NCBI RefSeq assembly: GCF_949987535.1
Contig: NC_080075.1
Coordinates: 6,742,606 to 6,806,605 of the forward strand
Length of the DNA: 64,000 nt
Source: Balaenoptera acutorostrata
Taxonomy: Eukaryota > Chordata > Mammalia > Artiodactyla > Balaenopteridae
Direction of reading: 5' to 3'
The translations under genes and the position numbers were made by a program. Below are positions 58,241 through 64,000 of this stretch, one piece after another. Numbering within the stretch: position 1 is the stretch's first letter; each line of letters begins with the position of its first letter. Under the pieces are notes generated by a model that saw only the letters and a program-made list of their open reading frames with translations, ran no database searches and was not told the origin of the DNA.

Positions 58241-59016
58241 GCCTCCCTCCTCGCCTCTGGGAGCGGGCGCACCTCCCAACAAAAAAACACCCTGGCATCC
58301 AACCTGAGGAGCTCCGGGTAGCACGGCGGCGCGAGGGGCCGGGCCACGCGCTCTCCGGGCGTCCGGGGGGCAGGCTCGGCACCCATTCCGGCCCGGAACC
58401 AATTCCGACCTAGGTGGTGCCCGGGGTGCGCACGGCACTCTCTCCGGGGGTCCCCGGCGCCCCACGCTCCGGGGGGGGGCCGCGCGGTGGGGCTCTGGGA
58501 GTCCAATGGGCGACCCTCGAGGCTGCTACCCGGGCACGGCCTCCGCCCACCCCGAAGGTACTCTCAGAGCACCCCAGATCCTGAGGTTCGGGGTGTCTCG
58601 TCTTCTGCCTCTTTGGCGAGACGCACCCGGAGCCCACCCGCCCGGCCGCCGCTGCGGTCCCGCAGGACGCGATGTCCCCGCCGCGGGACCCGGGACGGGG
58701 TGGGGACCCAACCGCCCCGCGCCCCCGACCCCCGCGCCGCGCAGCCCCGGGCCCGAGCGTCCCTCCGCACCCCGCGCGTCCACCGCGCCGGCGAGCAGGT
58801 GACGGAGTCCCGCGACCCAGCGCGCACGTCCTCCCACCCGGGCCACCCGCGTCCCGGGGTGCGGCCCTTACCTCGGAGCGGGCCGGGGCGGCCCCGCGGG
58901 GCCGGGCGCGGACTGGGCCGGGGAGACGCGCCTCCCGCCGCCGCCGCTGGGAGCCGAGGCGGCGAGCGGGCGCGGCGAGCTCCTCCCGGGCGGCGGCGGG
59001 AGGCGCTGCTCTAGCA

Positions 59017-59040
59017 GCCGCCGCCGCCGCCGCCGCGGCT
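59017..59040. repeat. (GCC)n/(GGC)n trinucleotide run
   Basis: Six to seven GCC units inside the candidate 5'UTR exon. GGC runs in 5'UTRs can be length-polymorphic. Confidence 0.8.
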
Positions 59041-59163
59041 GCGGGTCTCGGAGCTACGCGGCCGCGGCTCCCGGGCCGCCGCCGCCGCGGGTTCTCTTGG
59101 CTCCTGCGGGAGGCCCGCTGCTCGCGCGGCAAACTCTTCCGCACGCAGAGCCGGCGGGGAGAG

Positions 59164-59262
59164 CCGCAGCCGCCTCTTCCTCCTCCCCCTCCCTCCTCCC
59201 GCCTCCTCTCGGTCCTCCTCCTCCTCCTCCACCTCCTCCTCCTCCTTCCCTCCGCTCCCGCT
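59164..59262. repeat. CCT/GGA-rich polypyrimidine-polypurine tract
   Basis: Nearly 100 bases with few purines on the plus strand, including (CCT)n runs at 59,213-59,229 and 59,232-59,248. On the minus strand this is a (GGA)n array in the putative promoter or 5'UTR. GGA repeats can form quadruplex or triplex structures and bind MAZ/Sp1-type zinc fingers. Confidence 0.8.
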
Positions 59263-59485
59263 GCCGCCGCCGCCGGCCGGGTCTCTCCTGGCCGCACGCC
59301 GGGCCTTGGCCGCGACCCAGCCTGGGCCACGCACCCTGCACGCCGTACGGGCAGATGGACCCCCGGACCCCCCAGCTTCCCTGGGCGGCGCAGACACCCG
59401 CGCCCCGAGGCCGCCACCGCCTCCGCTGGGCTGCCGGGGACGCGCGGCGGGGTCCGGCGGTGGGCGAGGGGTCGGGACTGGGCGC

Positions 59486-59500
59486 GGGGCGGGGGCGGGG
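59486..59500 (+). promoter_or_regulatory. tandem GC boxes (Sp1-type)
   Basis: GGGGCGGGGGCGGGG holds two overlapping Sp1 consensus sites and four G runs. It lies about 600 bases upstream of the minus-strand donor, a plausible core-promoter distance. Confidence 0.6.
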
Positions 59501-60039
59501 ATGTGCTTAGAGGGAAACTGGCCAGAGGGAAGGCCAGCAGATGCGGGGCTGCCGGCTGAGGTCCCGTCAAAGTTGTCAGTGGGGGTGGCGGGGAATCTTC
59601 CTCCCCTGCCCCGTGCCGACCCTCGCCCTGCCCGCGGCCACCCCGCTGTCCCGTGCGCTGGGGGGGCGAGCGCGCCACCGCGGTCCCCTGCACGCCGTCC
59701 TCGCGGGGCGGGCCTGCTCGCGGAGCCCCAGCCAGGGCACCGGGCGCGTCTGTGCGCGCCGACCACTGCGCTTTCTCAATGAGAGGCGGCGAGGGTCGGG
59801 GAGACGCCGGCGAGCGCGGTTCGCGGAGGACCGCGGCGCGTGCTGGGGAGGAATCATCGCTGTTTCTTCCAAGGCGAACGTAGCTGGTCCGGAAAATGGG
59901 TCAAGGATGGAAAGGAGCCGGCTCATTGCCCCCCTCCTAAGCAGAGGCCCGAGGGGTGGGGGACCGTGGCCAGGAGCGCGCGCCCGGAGCTCCACGCGGC
60001 CGCTCCCTCCCCTCCCCCGCTGCCCTCCTCTCCTTTTGC

Positions 60040-61595
60040 ACCAGTGCAGGAAATGTTCCACTGACCTACATATTTTTCCAAACATACGTGACCTTTTTTT
60101 TTTTTTCTTCCCTCTGTGGGAGGAGACAGGCGAGAATCCAAGAAAAGGAGAAGCTGGAGCGGCGCGCGCGAGGAAACAGGGAGGCTTTCACCGAACACAG
60201 ACACGTGCACATAAACAGTCCCAGGAGCCAAGAGCTGCTGTTCCATAGTCTGCTGGGCTCCGAGACAGAGTCGGGTGGGAAGGGGAGACCCCGCGCCCCG
60301 CCAAGGCCCGGAACGGTGACCAGCTTCCCCTAGCCTAGCAGACCCCACTCCATCCTCGGCGGCGGCGTTCCCCACGTGGAGGCGCCTGGCGAGAAGCCCA
60401 AAGGAGGGGCGAGGTCTCCTACCCCCGGGAGGTCCCCCTTCCCAGACATCACAGAGGTACAGTGCCTGGCGCAGCGCTCTGCGCCCAGCAGCCTTTTTTC
60501 GGATGTCCCTGGGTCCTTCGCACATTCCTACAAGTAGCCCTGGAGAGGAAAGCGCCCCCACCGGTCCTTTTCCATCAGACTCCTGTTTTGCGGCCAGAAG
60601 GAATCTCCTAGGGCCTTTCCTCTGAACATCAGACGGGGCCCCCAATTCGGTTCCAGGGCCCTGGCTTTATTCTCTCCCCGCTCGAGTTCAAGACAAACCC
60701 TCTACCGCGCAGACCCGACCCACAACGCCTTATTTGGGCATGCAGCGCCGCACTGTCAATTAGATCAAAACGCTCACACAGAGCTCCTTTTTCCCCCCTG
60801 TAAAGTAGGTCATTCTCTTTATTTCCCTCTTGTATTATTTTTGTCTAATTCTCCTCCTGAAAAATAATCAGCTGCAGGAGCTTTGCGCAGCCTGAGAAGC
60901 TGTTATTCTCAGGCTTGCTTCTGACTTGGAGGGCTTTTCAAGAAGGAGGAGGACGCATTTGGCACGTTGTGGTCTTGAAATACCTCCCTTTCCAAAAGGA
61001 GAACATTTTAAAACTTTATTTTGCTTTGTTCTTTTACCCCCTCCCTTTACTTCGGGCAAGTACGTTTTGCCCTGCCCTTAAAGCGTGCCATGACTAATAT
61101 CTACTAAAGGATAAAGTTGTGTGCCTTTAACCGGATTTAATGCAGAATTTAAAGCCACCTCCCTTCCTTTCTTGCTTTGAAAACGATTCCAGCTCCCTCC
61201 TCCTTCTCCCTTTTGGGAACTAGTTGAACAATCATTAAACGATCTTTTAGGAAACAAATGGCCTACAGAAATAACACAGCAAGTAATTCCACAGTGCAAC
61301 AAATATTTTTGCTATGGTCTGTTTTTACCTGTTGCCTGGTAGGATATCCTATTAAATGTGTGGTTCCTGCCTTTTGATCATGGAGATGTTGTATACGTAG
61401 TTGTACTTATTCCAGACACCATCCCATCTCCTAATGTTAATTCCACTGGGGTAGGACACCTGTCTGACCATAAAGGGGACTGGAGTCTGCAGCAGAGAAC
61501 CCTGTCAGGACCAGAGCACATCATGCCCTTTCCCCAAATGTAGACAAGAGTCAAAGAGGGAAGTTTACCTCCTGTTCATTCTTTGCATTTGGCAG
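60040..61595. other. repeat-poor flank upstream of the CpG island
   Basis: GC-rich until about 60,480 and then AT-richer. A palindromic E-box CCACGTGG lies at 60,372-60,379 and a T12 run at about 60,091. No transposon is recognised. Many short frames reflect low stop density. Confidence 0.4.
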
Positions 61596-61599
61596 TTCA

Positions 61600-61790
61600 G
61601 TTCCTTTTATTGGCATTTGTTGAAGGCTTGTCATGAATCAGGCTGGGCTTGGCCTGTGAGGGATGGAGGGAAATTTGATAACAGTTTATGTCTGTACAAG
61701 AAGGGTTTGCAATGTAAAGACAGGGATAAAGATGAAGCCGGAAGAATCAGGATGGGCTTCCTGGAGGAGGTGACATTGCTGCTAGAATTT
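61600..61790 (+). mobile_element. possible L2 LINE fragment
   Basis: TTGTTGAAGGCTTGTCATGA and AGGATGGGCTTCCTGGAGGA GGTGACATTG follow the L2 region with 'gcttcctggaggaggtgac'. It is strongly decayed. Confidence 0.45.
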
Positions 61791-61794
61791 TTCC

Positions 61795-63000
61795 TCGACC
61801 AGATAACAAAGTCTCATCGGATCACAATCTGTGCATTACTCAAAATGTACAGCATGGAACAAAGGAACAATCTCAAAACTGCATTGCCAATTTGGGGAAA
61901 TTCTGAAGTTTCACGTGGTTCGTCCTTTAAAAGAACATGTCTTTATTGATTGTATGGTGCAGTGATATGTCCAGGAACCCCAGCTATTTTTCAAAAAGTG
62001 AATATTTATGGAGGGGAGGATCAAATTGTTTTACTCTAGTTGGTTATGTCAATCTATGAAGAGAGCAGAGAAACAATTGAAAGTTTTTCAGTCTAATCGG
62101 ATATTCTTTTCCCTCATAGAAGTTGTGGCATATCCTAATTAAAAATATTTAGCCAATTAAATTCTCAAAATATGTACAGTAGAAGTGTCCATATATAGTG
62201 CTACACACAGGTGAGAATGTGTGGATGGTTACAAGAACTACAGCACTAGCTCAGGGGACCCGTATTAGGCATGTATAGTTGGTAAATTAAACACACACTT
62301 CAGGAGAAACAGCAAGGACAGTGTTCTATGCTGGATGACATCATCTCATTTTTTTAACTAATTTTAAGATAGAAGAGCCTTCTTTTTTTTTTTTTTTTTT
62401 TTTTGTACGAATGCCCAGAAGTCCTTTTATGGAGTCTTACCTCTGAGTAGCGGTTTTCGCTTTAAAAGAAAAAAAAAAAAAACCACAATTCTATGCATCA
62501 TTAAGTAGAATAACATCATGCTAGGGAAGAAAATTGTTGCAATTGAGGCAGAAGGGAAAGTTGGGTTAGAATAAGGATGAAGAAGAGACCTCAGAGCCCA
62601 TAACTGGAGACTGAATACTCAGAGGCCAGGGCTGATGAGCACCGAGAGAAGAAAGATTCAAGAATGTCCACGTGCATTTGAAATACCGAGGTTAGAATTT
62701 GAATGCCTTGGTTCTGCAGGAGCTTCATAGCAAGAGAAAAGTACGGGATAGGGATTTGGTCACTGCAGCAGGCTGGGCCTGAGGATGCTACCAGGAGAGA
62801 ATCAAGGCCTTGTGCAGCTCGCCTGGGAGAGTGAGGACTGGACTTGGCATTGGTGCCCGTCAGATCATGTGGCTGGCAAACCAAAGAATGAAGTAAGATT
62901 CCCTTACAAAGCTGGCATGGAGGGCCCAGGGAGAAATCTGGGCTGGTGGAGTCTGGAGGTGACAAAGCCTTAAAGCCTCAGCTAATCCCCACTAGTTAAT
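61795..63000. other. unique sequence with opposed T and A runs
   Basis: A T run of about 22 (62,383-62,404) and an A run of about 15 (62,469-62,483) flank roughly 65 bases of unique sequence. I recognise no transposon body. The rest is unremarkable. Confidence 0.45.
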
Positions 63001-63016
63001 TGCAGTGTTTCTGAGG

Positions 63017-63037
63017 ACACACACACACACACACACC
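63017..63037. repeat. (AC)n microsatellite, short
   Basis: About ten AC units. Confidence 0.9.
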
Positions 63038-63184
63038 GGAAACGAGGTGGCAAGACTATTGACAATATAGGCACTTGAGAATCATCTTTCCTTATAGTTA
63101 AGCCGCCTGAGGAAGTCCCTTCATGTACCTTTTCTCTAATAAAGTTTGATTTTAGGTCCCATTTATTTCTCTTCTAAGAGAATC

Positions 63185-63700
63185 TTTTAAAAAAAAAAAA
63201 AGCCTTTAATTTTAGAGCAGTTTTAGGTGAGCACCAAATTGATCAGAAAGTACTGAGTTCCCATATACTCCCTGACCCCTGCCCCACCAGAGTGGTACGT
63301 CTGTTACTGTCCATGAACCTCCACTGACACATCAGTATCACCCACATTTCTAGTTTCCATTAGGGTTGACTCTTGGGGTTATACTTCAATAGGTTTGGAT
63401 AAAAGTATAATGACTTGCATCTGCCGTTATCGTATCGTACAAGAGTATTTTCACTGCCCTAAAAATCCTCTGTGCTCCACCTATCATCCTGCCCTCTCCA
63501 CTAAACCCTGGCAATCCCTGATCTTTTTACTGTCTCCATAATTTTGCCTTTTCCAGAATGTCATATAATTGGAATCACACAGTATCTAGCTTTTCAGATT
63601 GGCTTCTTTCACTTATTAAAATGCATTTATGTTTTCACCATGTCTTTTCATAGAGCTCATTTCTTTTTAGCACAGAATAATATTCCGTTGTCTGGATAAG
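63185..63700 (-). mobile_element. ancient L1M 3' end
   Basis: Reversed old L1: TTAATTTTAGAGCAGTTTTA, AAAGTACTGAGTTCCCATAT, GAACCTCCACTGACACATCA, ACTGCCCTAAAAATCCTCTG, CCAGAATGTCATATAATTGG and AATAATATTCCGTTGTCTGG, all in the expected order. Confidence 0.85.
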
Positions 63701-63724
63701 AGGGTTTTTAAAGTGATATTTTAG

Positions 63725-63950
63725 TAAGTAATGCTTTCAGTAATAACAGGTAATATTTGTCTAGTACTTCCATGCCAGGTATTTACGTGACCTCATTTCA
63801 TCTTCAGAAGTCCCTGAAGAAAAGTGATTTAGGATTTCCAGGTGACAGATAAGGAATCTGACTTAGGCTCAAGGTACCTTCAGTCTCTTGGCAGATGCGT
63901 GGCAGACCAAGGTTTGATCTTTGCTTGAAGACCACTGCTCCTGTGCTCCT
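63725..63950 (-). mobile_element. MIR SINE
   Basis: CATGCCAGGTATTTACGTGA, CCTCATTTCATCTTCAGAAG, GTGACAGATAAGGAATCTGA and GGCAGACCAAGGTTTGATCT follow the reversed MIR order. It continues close to the window end. Confidence 0.75.
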
Positions 63951-64000
63951 TCCCTCCCACCTGATCCAGCACTCAGCTGTGTCAGATGCCAACACAAAGA

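Larger units (their letters stand above)
58872..59310 (-). other. candidate non-coding first exon (5'UTR) of a minus-strand gene
   Basis: The minus strand ends at a strong donor CCGAG|GTAAGG (58,872/58,871). No ATG occurs on the minus strand from the donor back to about 59,853, so the exon would be untranslated. It contains GGC repeats and a GGA-rich stretch. The upstream edge is a guess, placed between the GGA tract and the GC boxes. If right, the next exon lies at a lower coordinate or outside the window. Confidence 0.5.
58170..60030. promoter_or_regulatory. CpG island promoter
   Basis: About 1.9 kb of very GC-rich DNA dense in CpG, including GCCGCC runs, GC boxes (GGGGCGGGGGCGGGG at 59,486-59,500) and a long CCT-rich tract. 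It has no TATA box that I can place. Such islands mark promoters active in the germ line or widely. The minus-strand donor at 58,872 suggests leftward transcription. A plus-strand donor AAAG|GTAAGC at 58,235/58,236 allows divergent transcription as well. The gene is not identified. Confidence 0.85.

Noticed and set aside
58410..59693. A 427-codon minus-strand open frame, and several 200-300-codon frames on both strands over 58.4-60.6 kb
   Set aside because: All lie in the CpG island, where AT-rich stop codons are rare. They are Pro/Arg/Ala/Gly-rich, overlap in several frames at once, and the longest begins at a GTG, not an ATG.

Overview
This is a mammalian nuclear DNA window. It has no operons and no supported complete protein-coding gene. 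It is full of L1 LINE 3' ends, tRNA-derived SINEs, MIR, L2, MER5-like and MaLR-LTR remnants. The younger SINEs all share a head like 'GGGACTTCCCTGGTGG(C/T)', a B-box like GGTTCGATCCC and a tail of CAGCCAAAAATAAATAAA. That is the CHR-type tRNA-Glu SINE family of cetaceans, hippos and ruminants. The long (about 300 bp) form is abundant and no BovB or Bov-A element was seen, so a whale or dolphin genome is the best guess (inference, about 70%).

Layout. Positions 1-55,700 are intron or intergenic DNA made of dispersed repeats in unique sequence. Many young insertions can be delimited to the base by their target-site duplications (TSDs). They build nested structures: a three-layer nest at 17.06-18.52 kb, a 5'-inverted (twin-primed) L1 inside an older L1 at 7.76-9.35 kb, an L1 containing a SINE at 38.1-39.3 and 46.4-47.5 kb, an LTR split by an L1 at 35.5-36.9 kb, and a SINE/L1 chimera at 50.9-51.4 kb. 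Two structures are not explained by known repeats: a perfect 54-bp inverted repeat at 30,991-31,188 and a 44-bp-period minisatellite at about 31,870-32,050.

Positions 55,700-63,180 contain almost no young transposons. They surround a strong CpG island (about 58,170-60,030) that looks like a promoter. On the minus strand a GC-rich segment ends in a consensus splice donor at 58,872/58,871 (CCGAG|GTAAGG). There is no minus-strand ATG from there back to about 59,853, so this is best read as a non-coding 5'UTR first exon of a gene transcribed leftward. In that case most of the window may be its first intron. A second minus-strand donor (58,109/58,108) and an opposite plus-strand donor (58,235/58,236) lie in the same island. 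I cannot name the gene.

The long open frames over the CpG island (up to about 430 codons) come from stop-poor GC-rich sequence and are not proteins. One possible plus-strand terminal exon (52,271-52,418) is listed as a low-confidence candidate.
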